DNA from: GCA-2720975 sp964467985
GTDB taxonomy: Bacteria > Planctomycetota > UBA1135 > GCA-002686595
Assembly: GCA_964467985.1 (NCBI GenBank)
Contig: CAYXTP010000015.1
Coordinates: forward strand, 26,300-90,299
Length of the DNA: 64,000 nucleotides
Direction of reading: 5' to 3'
The notes under the pieces were generated by a model that made no database searches, had not been told where the DNA came from, and saw nothing but the letters and a program-made list of their open reading frames with translations. Shown here in pieces: positions 41,820 to 50,129 of this stretch (position 1 is the first letter of the stretch; each line of letters starts with the position of its first letter). A program made the position numbers and the translations under genes.

Positions 41820-43099
41820 AGACCTTCTCGAGAGTGGCGCTCTTGGTGCTGGTGGTTGTGGGGATCTGGAAGTTTGCCCACTCGAATCATTCCTTGCCGA
41901 TTGAACTCGCCCGCCTCTCACCTCTCCCACCCGCCCCGCCGGACCCGACGAACCGATGGGTCGACGATGAGCGTGCCGTGCGGCTCGGACACTGGCTGTT
42001 CTTTGACACACGCTTGTCCATCGACCGCTCCGTGTCGTGCGCCACGTGCCACGACCCGCAACGGGCGTTCACGGACGGCAAACCCCTCGCAGAGACTCTC
42101 GGCCGGGGAACGCGCAAGACTCCGACCGTGCTGAACACCGTCTATTCACGCTGGTTCTTTTGGGACGGGCGGGCGGACACCCTCTGGGCCCAGGCCACGG
42201 AACCGATCGAGAACTCAATCGAGATGGGAATGGACCGAGTGGCCCTGGCCCACCGGTTTCACGTCGAAGACGACCTGCGCGGGGCGTACCAAGACCTCTT
42301 TGGCGCCCTACCTGAGATGAGCCAGACCTCGCGTTTCCCCCCCCACGCCCGCCCCGTGTTGAACGAACCCGAGCATCCTCACTCACAGGCTTGGGCGGCG
42401 ATGAGCGCGGAAGACCGAGAGGCCATCAACCGTTTCTACTCCAACGTCGCCAAGTCTCTGGCGGCCTACGAGAGCCAATTGACGCGAGCTTCTGCACCCT
42501 TCGACCGCTACGTCGCCGCACGCGCCGCCGGGGATGAACAGGGAGCGGGCCATCTCTCGGACGCTGCCGTGCGCGGGCTGAACCTATTTGTCGGTCGGGG
42601 CCGGTGCACAAGCTGCCACAGTGGTCCGACGTTCTCCGATCTAGAATTCCACAACAACCAGGTTCCTACGCGTGATGGTCTGCCCCCCACCGACCCGGGC
42701 CGATTCCAAGGGGCGCGGCAAGTCAGAGAAAGCGCTTTCAATAGCTCTGGGAAATTCAGTGATGAGCGGCAGGGAGTCGCAGCTGCGCGCGTACGGAGAC
42801 TGAGAACGGACTCGGCGGGCTGGGGCGAGTTCAAGACGCCAAGCCTGCGCAATCTGCGCGGGCGGGAGCCCTATTTCCATGCAGGGCAGATGTCCGACCT
42901 GCGGGCGGTGTTGAAGTTCTACTCAACACTTGAAGGGGCCAGTGGACAGAGCCACCACCAGGAGAGTGTGCTGAAGCCCCTCAATTTGAGCCAGGGCGAG
43001 ACGGAGGATCTGATCCGCTTCCTGGAGACTCTGGAGGGCCTCCCATTGGATCCCAGGTGGACCCAGCCGCCCTCCGGCTCAGGCCAAGTGGGCAAGTGA
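41816..43099 (+). CDS. Di-haem cytochrome c peroxidase / MauG-family protein
   Basis: A 427-residue periplasmic protein with a single N-terminal hydrophobic segment (about 5-20). Two c-type haem sites are visible: CATCH at 75-79 (SVSCATCHDPQRAFTDG) and CTSCH at 264-268 (GRCTSCHSGPTF). Between them are the family signatures RKTPTVLN and FFWDGRADTLWAQA. Such proteins reduce hydrogen peroxide or perform MauG-like oxidations. It is coupled by a four-base overlap to the YtkA-like lipoprotein. Confidence 0.92.
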   Translation: MKTFSRVALLVLVVVGIWKFAHSNHSLPIELARLSPLPPAPPDPTNRWVDDERAVRLGHWLFFDTRLSIDRSVSCATCHDPQRAFTDGKPLAETLGRGTRKTPTVLNTVYSRWFFWDGRADTLWAQATEPIENSIEMGMDRVALAHRFHVEDDLRGAYQDLFGALPEMSQTSRFPPHARPVLNEPEHPHSQAWAAMSAEDREAINRFYSNVAKSLAAYESQLTRASAPFDRYVAARAAGDEQGAGHLSDAAVRGLNLFVGRGRCTSCHSGPTFSDLEFHNNQVPTRDGLPPTDPGRFQGARQVRESAFNSSGKFSDERQGVAAARVRRLRTDSAGWGEFKTPSLRNLRGREPYFHAGQMSDLRAVLKFYSTLEGASGQSHHQESVLKPLNLSQGETEDLIRFLETLEGLPLDPRWTQPPSGSGQVGK

Positions 43100-43100
43100 T

Positions 43101-43116
43101 AGGCCGTCGCCGGCCT
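43101..43116 (+). terminator. Hairpin after peroxidase gene
   Basis: AGGCCG, loop TCGC, CGGCCT forms a six-pair stem one base after the peroxidase stop. There is no T-run, so this is at best a weak or U-less terminator. Confidence 0.35.
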
Positions 43117-43262
43117 CCCCGCGGGATGGAGTCCAATGAGGCGAGACCGGGAGGAACATCTGCGTCAACCAATCCATCCAAGAAGGGTAGGCTAGGGCAG
43201 AGGTGTGTCCGCTGATTGGTTGCGGACCCTGCCCCCCAGCGATCTTGCAACAGGAGCCCCCC

Positions 43263-45818
43263 GTGACCGCAGCCCCCAAGAACCTGTCTCGATTCCACCC
43301 TAGCGCCCGCTGGCTGGCACTTGGGCTGGCCCTGTGCGTGATTGCTCCGTTGAGCGCGCACGACGATGACCCGAAGATCAGGGACTTGAAGCCGGCTATT
43401 TCGGGCCCCGGTTACAGGAAGGGAGCCTCAGGTCCCACTCAGCCCGGGGGCCCGGCCTACTCAGCCTTCAACTCTCAGAACGTCACTCTGCAGGCCTGGA
43501 TGCCGTTGAACACGATTGACAACGCGACCAATGGCAACGACTGCTGGGGCTACACGTCACCTTCCGGGCGCGAGTACGCCCTGATGTGCACTTCGTCGGG
43601 CACCAACTTCATCGAAATCACCGACCCGACCAACCCCGCGCTCGTTCAGCATATCGCCGGCCCCAACAGTCTTTGGCGCGACGTAAAGACGTACCAGAGC
43701 TACGCCTATGCCGTGAGCGAAGGGGGCAATGGAATCCAGGTCATGGACATGACCAGCATCGACAGTGGCACGGTGACCCTGGTCAACACGGTTAACGATG
43801 TGGGCACGAGCGCGACGCACAACGTCGCAATCAACGTGGTCAGCGGCTTCTTGTACCGTCTCGGTGGCGGCAGTGAGGGAGCGCGCATTTACGACCTCAA
43901 TTCAAACCCCGCCAACCCGCAGTACGTGAGCTCTTGGACATCGCGCTACATCCATGACGCTCAGATCATCACCTACGCGAGCGGCCCCTATGCGGGACGC
44001 GAAGTCATGTTTGCTTGCGGTGGATTCAACGGTGGTTGGTCTTCGACGGGCCTCACGATCGTAGACGTCACAAACAAGGGCAACATCCAGGTCCTCGATC
44101 AGGTGTACTACTCCAACCCCGGGTACTCGCACCAAGGCTGGCTCAGCAGCGATCGGAACTACTTTTTCCTGGGCGACGAGTTGGACGAAGACGGGACCTT
44201 CCCCTCGACGACGCATGTCATTGACGTCAGCGACCCGGCCAATGCCACGGCGGTCACGACCTACACCAATGGCAACACGGCCATTACCCACAACATCTAC
44301 ACGGTGGGTGACATGGTGTTCGCGGCCAACTACACAAGTGGCATGCGGATCTACGATGGCAGTGATCCGCTCAACATGTCCGAGTTCGGCTACTTCGACA
44401 CGTCCACTGGCGGGGATCAGGCCACGTTCAACGGGCTTTGGAGCCTGTACCCCTACTTCCCCAGCGGAACAGTCATCGGCAGCGACTTGGAGAGTGGGCT
44501 GTTCATTTGGACGATCTCCGGAAACCTATTGGACATCTCGGTGGTCGGCGGAGCGCCCTCCGCCCTGGACCCCGATGGGGACAGCGTGCCGGTGACGATC
44601 AGCGAGTCGGCGCCGGGCGACCTGATGGCTGGAAGCGAGGCACTCTACTTGGATACCGGTAGCGGGTTCAGTTCCGTCCCGCTGGTCAACCTGGGATCGG
44701 GGAATTACGACGCTATCTTCCCCCCGACCACCTGTGGCACCCAGATTCAGTGGTACATCGAAGCAGTGGACAAAGACGGCGCCATCTATCGCGACCCGGG
44801 AACAGCCCCGCTCGCGTCCCACTTGAGTCTCTCCGCAGAGCAGATCAACATCGTCGTCGACCACGACATGGAGACCAATCAGGGCTGGAGCGCAGGCGCG
44901 GCAGGCGACACGGCCACCACAGGAATCTGGACGAGGGTCGATCCCGTTGGTACAGCAGCCCAACCCGAAGACGATCACACGCCTGGCGGATTGGATTGCT
45001 GGGTGACGGGACAGGGATCCCCGGGTGGTTCCGTGGGAGACAACGACGTCGACAACGGCACGACCACTTTGCTCAGCCCGGTTCTGGACTTGACGGCCTA
45101 TCCCGATCCTCACATCGGCTATTGGCGTTGGTATTCCAACAACCAAGGGTCATCCCCTGGGGCGGACACTTTCCGCATTGCCATCTCCGCCAACGGGGGA
45201 AGCACCTGGACACAAGTCGAGCAGGTCGGTCCCAATGGGCCCGAGACCGTCGGCGGCTGGCTCTACCACGAATTCCGGGTGTCGGACTTCGTCGCACCTG
45301 GCTCTCAAGTACGCATGCGCTTCGTTGCGGACGACGCCGGAAGTGGTTCTATCGTGGAAGCTGGAGTTGACGACTTCCAAGTACTGGACGTCATCTGCAA
45401 TGTCGGGCCGGGAACCAACTATTGCTTCTCCAATCCGAACTCAACGGGCGCCGTGGCCACGATCAGAGCGACCGGTACGGATGTTGTTGCCGACAACAAT
45501 TTGACGTTGATTGCCAACCAGTTGCCCGTCAGTCAGTTCGGGTACTTCCTGACTTCTCAGACCCAGGGATTGGTCTTCAACCCGGGTGGTAGCCAGGGCA
45601 ATCTGTGTCTGGGCGGCGCAATTCTCCGTTATCGCCAATTCGTGCTGAACTCGGGCCCGGCTGGCACATTCAGTCTGGCGCTCGACCTGAATTCGCTGCC
45701 CAGCGGGCAGGGTCCGATTGTGCCTGGAGAAACCTGGAATTTCGTCGCCTGGTTCAGAGATCAGAATCCGACGGCTACATCCAATTTTACAGACGGCTTG
45801 TCGATTCTGTTCCAGTAG
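43263..45818 (+). CDS. Secreted choice-of-anchor-B family protein with LVIVD-type repeats
   Basis: An 851-residue exported protein. GTG at 43263 is chosen because AGGAG lies six bases upstream and a signal peptide follows (LALGLALCVIAPLSAH). Residues about 60-430 carry the propeller-like choice-of-anchor-B repeats (NDCWGYTSPSGREYALMCT, NFIEITDPTNPALVQHI, GIQVMDMTSI). A galactose-binding-like region follows (DTFRIAISANGGSTWTQV). The end is a small beta domain (NYCFSNPNSTGAVATI...NFTDGLSILFQ) of a type I recall at the C-termini of planctomycete secreted proteins, perhaps an attachment domain. Confidence 0.85.
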   Translation: MTAAPKNLSRFHPSARWLALGLALCVIAPLSAHDDDPKIRDLKPAISGPGYRKGASGPTQPGGPAYSAFNSQNVTLQAWMPLNTIDNATNGNDCWGYTSPSGREYALMCTSSGTNFIEITDPTNPALVQHIAGPNSLWRDVKTYQSYAYAVSEGGNGIQVMDMTSIDSGTVTLVNTVNDVGTSATHNVAINVVSGFLYRLGGGSEGARIYDLNSNPANPQYVSSWTSRYIHDAQIITYASGPYAGREVMFACGGFNGGWSSTGLTIVDVTNKGNIQVLDQVYYSNPGYSHQGWLSSDRNYFFLGDELDEDGTFPSTTHVIDVSDPANATAVTTYTNGNTAITHNIYTVGDMVFAANYTSGMRIYDGSDPLNMSEFGYFDTSTGGDQATFNGLWSLYPYFPSGTVIGSDLESGLFIWTISGNLLDISVVGGAPSALDPDGDSVPVTISESAPGDLMAGSEALYLDTGSGFSSVPLVNLGSGNYDAIFPPTTCGTQIQWYIEAVDKDGAIYRDPGTAPLASHLSLSAEQINIVVDHDMETNQGWSAGAAGDTATTGIWTRVDPVGTAAQPEDDHTPGGLDCWVTGQGSPGGSVGDNDVDNGTTTLLSPVLDLTAYPDPHIGYWRWYSNNQGSSPGADTFRIAISANGGSTWTQVEQVGPNGPETVGGWLYHEFRVSDFVAPGSQVRMRFVADDAGSGSIVEAGVDDFQVLDVICNVGPGTNYCFSNPNSTGAVATIRATGTDVVADNNLTLIANQLPVSQFGYFLTSQTQGLVFNPGGSQGNLCLGGAILRYRQFVLNSGPAGTFSLALDLNSLPSGQGPIVPGETWNFVAWFRDQNPTATSNFTDGLSILFQ

Positions 45819-45827
45819 CAGCGCAGC

Positions 45828-46625
45828 TCAAGATACTGCTGGACTACGCAAGTGGGCCGGCACGTAGCGAGCCCATTCAACAGAGTCGAAGCCCTCGGCA
45901 GCCAAGTGCTGCTCAACCGTGGCCTGCATGCTGCGGGCCTGGGCCCAGTCTTGGGGGCCAAGTTCAAGACGCGCCTCACGACCCAGGTGGCGCACGCGCA
46001 GTTCCCTTAGCCCCAGCCGGCGCAGTCCGGCCTCAGCCCGTTCGACCTGACCCAGTAGCAGGCTGGTCACGTGCGTTCCGACGGGGATGCGCGAAGCCAA
46101 GCAAGCGCTGGCGGGTTTGGCCCACACATCCAATCCCAACTCCCTGGCTTTTCGGCGCACGTCCTCTTTGCCCAGTCCCGCTGCCGAGAGCGGGGCGAGT
46201 ACGTTCCAGTGGGCAGCGGCGCGTGCGCCGGGACGGTCGTCAAGGTGGTCTTCCACGATTTCACCGAAGGCTAGATGGGAGATGGACTCCTTGCGACCCA
46301 CGATCGCCATGGCTGCGAACAGTGCGTTCTTGCAATGGAAGCAGCGGTCACCCGTGTTGGCTCGGTAAGCCTCCTGCTCCAGCTCGTGTGTCGTAACGAT
46401 CACGAGTCGCGCGCCGAGACTCTTGGCCACGTCGCGGGCAGCGGTCAGTTCCGCCCGAGGTAGCGACGGAGAATCTGCAATCACAGCTACTGCGCGTGGG
46501 CCCAACGCGTCCAGTGCAGCCCACAGCAGAACGGTCGAATCCACTCCTCCCGAAAAGGCTACGAGCAGTCCATCGAGACCCCGCAGTTGCTTTCGCAAGT
46601 TGGAGAAGCGGTGCTCGTAGCTCAT
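45828..46625 (-). CDS. larE: LarE-type ATP-dependent sulfur transferase (lacking LarA/B/C here)
   Basis: A 265-residue protein. SGGVDST (25-31) is the PP-loop ATP pyrophosphatase motif, CFHCK (C95, C98) a Cys pair, and ACLASRIP (C175) carries the family sulfur-donor cysteine. In lactate racemase maturation LarE gives its cysteine sulfur to the nickel-pincer cofactor with LarB and LarC, none of which is seen in this window. It is last of the minus-strand run and overlaps the carbonic anhydrase gene by four bases. Confidence 0.88.
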   Translation of the reverse strand: MSYEHRFSNLRKQLRGLDGLLVAFSGGVDSTVLLWAALDALGPRAVAVIADSPSLPRAELTAARDVAKSLGARLVIVTTHELEQEAYRANTGDRCFHCKNALFAAMAIVGRKESISHLAFGEIVEDHLDDRPGARAAAHWNVLAPLSAAGLGKEDVRRKARELGLDVWAKPASACLASRIPVGTHVTSLLLGQVERAEAGLRRLGLRELRVRHLGREARLELGPQDWAQARSMQATVEQHLAAEGFDSVEWARYVPAHLRSPAVS

Positions 46626-47137
46626 TCGCCCTCCGCAAGGTACAGCCGCACCTTCTGAACGTAGCCCTCTGCGCTCTCGATAATGGAGGCGACCTCTTCA
46701 TCCGTGACTTGTCTGACGACCTTGCCGGGTACGCCCATGACCAAGGAGCGCGGAGGAATCTGCGCTCCCTCGCGCACGACCGCGCCTGCCGCGATGATGC
46801 TCTCTTCGCCAACATGCGTGCCAGCGAGGAGAATGGCCCCCATGCCGATTAGGCAACGGTCAGCCACCTGGGCTCCATGCAAGACACATCCGTGGCCGAC
46901 CGTTACCTCCTCCCCCAGCACGTTCAAGACTCCGGGATCGGCGTGCATCATGGTCAGGTCCTGGATGTTGGTACGCCGGCCCACGACGAGCGGCGCGTCA
47001 TCTCCGCGCAGGACACAGCCGAACCAGATGTTGGCATCCTTGGCCAGGCTCAATTCGCCAGTCAGAACGGCGCTCGTCGCTGCCCAGGCCCCATCATCAA
47101 CCGGAAGGAACAGCCCCTTGCGTGGAAAGAATGTCAT
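46622..47137 (-). CDS. Gamma-class carbonic anhydrase-like hexapeptide-repeat protein
   Basis: A 171-residue left-handed beta-helix protein with hexapeptide repeats (NIWFGCVLRGDD, GHGCVLHGAQVADRCLIGMGAILLAGTHVGE). His residues in MMHAD and GHGCVLHG are in the metal-ligand positions. The C-terminal helix is SIIESAEGYVQKVR. The ATG at 47137 is chosen over GTG at 47143. It overlaps LarE by four bases. Family members interconvert carbon dioxide and bicarbonate or are inactive trimers. Confidence 0.87.
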   Translation of the reverse strand: MTFFPRKGLFLPVDDGAWAATSAVLTGELSLAKDANIWFGCVLRGDDAPLVVGRRTNIQDLTMMHADPGVLNVLGEEVTVGHGCVLHGAQVADRCLIGMGAILLAGTHVGEESIIAAGAVVREGAQIPPRSLVMGVPGKVVRQVTDEEVASIIESAEGYVQKVRLYLAEGE

Positions 47138-47161
47138 GCCCACAAGCTAGGAACCACTGCG

Positions 47162-47803
47162 TCAGGAAACCAGCAAGGCTAGCTGCAAGCCGTTGTGAAA
47201 TCCGTGCACGGCAAAGCTGGCCCATAGACTACCCGTTCGTCGCCGGACCTCCCCAAGCAGCAGAGCCAGCACGAAGACGGGCAGGAACACCGCGAGCCCA
47301 TGCAGCCACGCGAACAGCAACGCGGTCAGCGTCAGACCGGGCAGGGCGCCTAGCCAACCCGAAAGCAGGGCTTGCATGAACCCTCGAAACAGGACCTCCT
47401 CCAGGAAGGGCAAGACGAGCACTCCAAACAGGATCGCCAGAACCTGAGGACCGCCGCGGGCGAGTTCGAATTGTTGCACCCATTCCTGGGATGGCGGAGA
47501 GTCCTGCCACTGGCCGAGCACCCACTGCCACGCGTAGCTCACCAGTCCTAGGACTGGCACAGACAGGAGCCAAGCCGCACACCCTAATGCCACGGCCCGC
47601 AAGGCTCCCTTAGTCCCCAGCCCCAGACGAGTGATCAGGTTCTGGTCCGTTCGACGGTTCACCGCCCACGCGATGCCCACGATGATCAGGCACATGAGGG
47701 CCTGCGTGGCCAGCAGCTTGGGCAGCATCCAGCGATTCTCAACCAGCGCACCGAACGGGCTCCCTAGGCTTAGGCACTGGCCCTGGACCAGGGTCCAAGG
47801 CAT
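47162..47803 (-). CDS. CPBP-family intramembrane metalloprotease
   Basis: A 213-residue membrane protein with about six hydrophobic segments. The three CPBP motifs are visible: EEVLFRG (Glu-Glu and Arg), FAWLHG (His) and HGFHN (His/Asn). The family includes Rce1-like CAAX proteases and bacteriocin-immunity proteins. Its start shares one base with the thiG stop (TGATG), so it is coupled to the thiazole genes, an unexpected neighbour. Confidence 0.88.
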   Translation of the reverse strand: MPWTLVQGQCLSLGSPFGALVENRWMLPKLLATQALMCLIIVGIAWAVNRRTDQNLITRLGLGTKGALRAVALGCAAWLLSVPVLGLVSYAWQWVLGQWQDSPPSQEWVQQFELARGGPQVLAILFGVLVLPFLEEVLFRGFMQALLSGWLGALPGLTLTALLFAWLHGLAVFLPVFVLALLLGEVRRRTGSLWASFAVHGFHNGLQLALLVS

Positions 47804-48630
47804 CAGGCGGTCGCCGCAGGGGTCGCGTTCGGTCGTGGACCAGCCTCTTCAATCAGGCCCTCTTCGGGCGAGGAGGCGTTGGCGTAGAGGCGCCGCTCGA
47901 TTCGTCCAGAGAGGTAGGCGAGACGGCCGGCTTCACAGCCGGCGGCCATGGCGCGTGCCATGCGAAGGGGGTCCTTGGCCCCCGCGATGCCCGTGTTCAG
48001 GAGCACACCCGCCGCGCCCAACTCCATGGCCAAAGCCACGTCGGAAGCCGTACCGACACCTGCGTCCACGATGACGGGTACTTCCACGAGCTCCATGATG
48101 AGCTGCATGTTGGTGGGATTCAGCACGCCGCGTCCCGAACCAATGGGTGAGCCGGCGGGCATCACGCTGACAACACCCATTTCAGCCAGGCGAACGGCCA
48201 GGCGCGGGTCATCGGATGTGTACACCATGACCTTGAAGCCCTCCCGCACAAGCTGCTCCGTGGCAGCTAGGGTGCCCACCGGATCGGGCAGCAGCGTGCG
48301 CGCATCTCCAAGCACCTCGAGCTTGATCAGGTCTGTCTCGAGAAGGTCGCGTGCCAAGCGCGCCGTGCGCACGGCGCTCTCCACATCAAAGCAACCCGCC
48401 GTGTTCGGCAAGACGTGGTATCCGCCCTCTCGGATGACATCCATCAAGCAACGCTCCGCCGTGGCCCCCGCGTCCAAACGACGAATCGCAACCGTCACCA
48501 TTTGGGTGCCACTCAGTTTGAGCGCTTGCTCGGTCTGCTCGAGCGATGCGTACTTGCCCGTCCCGACGAGCAGACGCGATTGCAGCTCGAGGTCAACCAA
48601 TCGCAGGGGTTCATCTGCTTGCATTTCCAT
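47803..48630 (-). CDS. thiG: Thiazole synthase ThiG
   Basis: A 275-residue TIM-barrel enzyme that makes the thiazole phosphate of thiamine from deoxyxylulose phosphate, dehydroglycine and ThiS-bound sulfur. LLVGTGKYASLEQTEQALKLSG is the opening signature. DLIKLEVLGD contains the Schiff-base lysine, VMPAGSPIGSGRG is a phosphate-binding loop, and VIVDAGVGTASDVALAMELGAAGVLLNT is the C-terminal signature. The adjacent gene is thiS. Its partners thiH/thiO and thiF are not in the window. Confidence 0.96.
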   Translation of the reverse strand: MEMQADEPLRLVDLELQSRLLVGTGKYASLEQTEQALKLSGTQMVTVAIRRLDAGATAERCLMDVIREGGYHVLPNTAGCFDVESAVRTARLARDLLETDLIKLEVLGDARTLLPDPVGTLAATEQLVREGFKVMVYTSDDPRLAVRLAEMGVVSVMPAGSPIGSGRGVLNPTNMQLIMELVEVPVIVDAGVGTASDVALAMELGAAGVLLNTGIAGAKDPLRMARAMAAGCEAGRLAYLSGRIERRLYANASSPEEGLIEEAGPRPNATPAATA

Positions 48631-48643
48631 GATCTAGCTCTCC

Positions 48644-48856
48644 TCAGCCTCCACCGACTAGGGTCACGAACTCGACCCGATCCTCGTCCTCGAGTTGGTG
48701 CGCTGCGCGCGCGGCGCGGGGCACCAACTCACGGTTGACCTCCACAGCGACTTGATGGCTTGCGTGGCCCCGCTCGACGACCAACTCCTCCAAGCTGAGC
48801 CCTTGCGGGATGCGCAGGGTCTCTCCGTTGAGTTGGATTCCAATAAGCTCGGGCAT
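48644..48856 (-). CDS. thiS: Sulfur-carrier protein ThiS
   Basis: A 70-residue ubiquitin-like protein. It begins MPELIGIQLNGETLRIPQGL, ends with the tail VTLVGGG whose terminal Gly is thiocarboxylated, and in the middle has VAVEVNRELVPR, the usual strand before the hydrophobic patch. It lies 13 bases before thiG, the standard order, and starts 22 bases after the methyltransferase gene ends. No TPP riboswitch is seen. Confidence 0.95.
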   Translation of the reverse strand: MPELIGIQLNGETLRIPQGLSLEELVVERGHASHQVAVEVNRELVPRAARAAHQLEDEDRVEFVTLVGGG

Positions 48857-48878
48857 GACCGTCCAGGATAGCGAAGGA

Positions 48879-50057
48879 TCAATCGACGCGCAGGAACGCG
48901 CACTTCAGGTAGCTGCTTTCGGGCAAGGACAAGAGCACCGGGTGGTCCACCCCGGCCCCGGTCATTTGTTCGAGCCAGACTTCGCGCCGAGCCAGTTGGG
49001 CTGCGCTCGCTAGGTATCCTTGAAAGTCCGCAGGCCTGATGTTGTAGGAGCAACTAGCGCTCACGACGGCACCTCCAGCGCGCGTGAGGGCAAAGCCACG
49101 CCTTGCCAGCTCCACGTAGCCGCGCTCGGCTCCGGCGCGCTCGCGCTTACTGCGCGCAAAGGCAGGCGGGTCAAGAATGACCAGGCCGTACTCCTCGCCA
49201 GTTTCCGCGCGGGCGCGCAGGTCTTTCATGCAGTTGACGCGCTCTACGCGAACCCGGTCTGCCACCCCGTTGCGCTCAGCGCAGACCACGAGCCGTTCGC
49301 AAGCCGCCTTGTTCTGTTCCAAACACACGACCTCGCTGGCCCCAGCCAGAGCGGCGCGGATTCCAAACAGACCGTCATAAGAAAAGGCGTCGAGGACGCG
49401 TTCGCCGTCTGCGAGTCGAGCTGCACGACGACGATTGTCAGCCTGGTCCAGGTAGTGCCCGGTCTTGTGTCCCTGGAACACGTCCACGGAGTACAGCAGG
49501 TCTCCATCACGCACATCGACCGGCCCTGTCAGGCTGCCCTCCAAAACTTCTGTTCGCTTGTCGAGGTTCTCCAGCTTGCGCGTTGAGGTGTCGGAGCGAT
49601 CCACGACGGCCTGCACCTCGAACGGCAGAGTTTGCTTGAGAAGCTCCACCAGGAATTCGCGCATGCGGTCGGCGGCCTGGGTCCCAAGTTGCAAGACGAT
49701 CACCTTTCCATAACGATCGACGACCATGCCGGGCATACCCTCCGAATCACCCGCCAACAAACGACAGGCTCCTTCGGGTTCTAACATCCCCGACCGCGCT
49801 CGCAACTCGACGGCGCGTTCGATGCGGCGCATCCAGAACTCGCGCGTGGGTTGCTGCTCTTCATAGGTCACCATGCGCAGGGCGATGCGCGAAGCGTCGC
49901 TGTACAAGGCCCAACCCAAGCTACCGCCAGTGGGCGCCATGACCTGCACGAGATCTCCAGCCTGGGCGGTGCCGGCCGCAATATCATCGCGGTAGATCCA
50001 AGGGTGGCCGCCCTGCAGCCGGCGCCTACCCTTACCCGTCAATTTCATGGTTGCCAT
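48879..50057 (-). CDS. RlmI-family class I rRNA methyltransferase with PUA domain
   Basis: A 392-residue SAM-dependent methyltransferase. The PUA domain is N-terminal (GKGRRRLQGGHPWIYRDDI). A middle domain follows, then a Rossmann domain: VLDAFSYDGLFGIRAALAGASEV (SAM-binding), VILDPPAFARSK (catalytic DPPxF) and ASCSYNIRP. RlmI methylates C1962 of 23S rRNA in Escherichia coli. Whether this protein has the same target is not shown. It is co-directional with ThiS, 22 bases apart. Confidence 0.9.
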   Translation of the reverse strand: MATMKLTGKGRRRLQGGHPWIYRDDIAAGTAQAGDLVQVMAPTGGSLGWALYSDASRIALRMVTYEEQQPTREFWMRRIERAVELRARSGMLEPEGACRLLAGDSEGMPGMVVDRYGKVIVLQLGTQAADRMREFLVELLKQTLPFEVQAVVDRSDTSTRKLENLDKRTEVLEGSLTGPVDVRDGDLLYSVDVFQGHKTGHYLDQADNRRRAARLADGERVLDAFSYDGLFGIRAALAGASEVVCLEQNKAACERLVVCAERNGVADRVRVERVNCMKDLRARAETGEEYGLVILDPPAFARSKRERAGAERGYVELARRGFALTRAGGAVVSASCSYNIRPADFQGYLASAAQLARREVWLEQMTGAGVDHPVLLSLPESSYLKCAFLRVD

Positions 50058-50129
50058 CGTCGTAGCCCGGTGGGTTCAAAGAAGCCCCCGCGGGAGCGGC
50101 AAGAGGGTAGCCGCAGGTACGGACCGGCG

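Noticed and set aside
48857..48878. TPP riboswitch before thiS
   Set aside because: Only 22 bases separate thiS from the preceding gene, too few for a TPP riboswitch.
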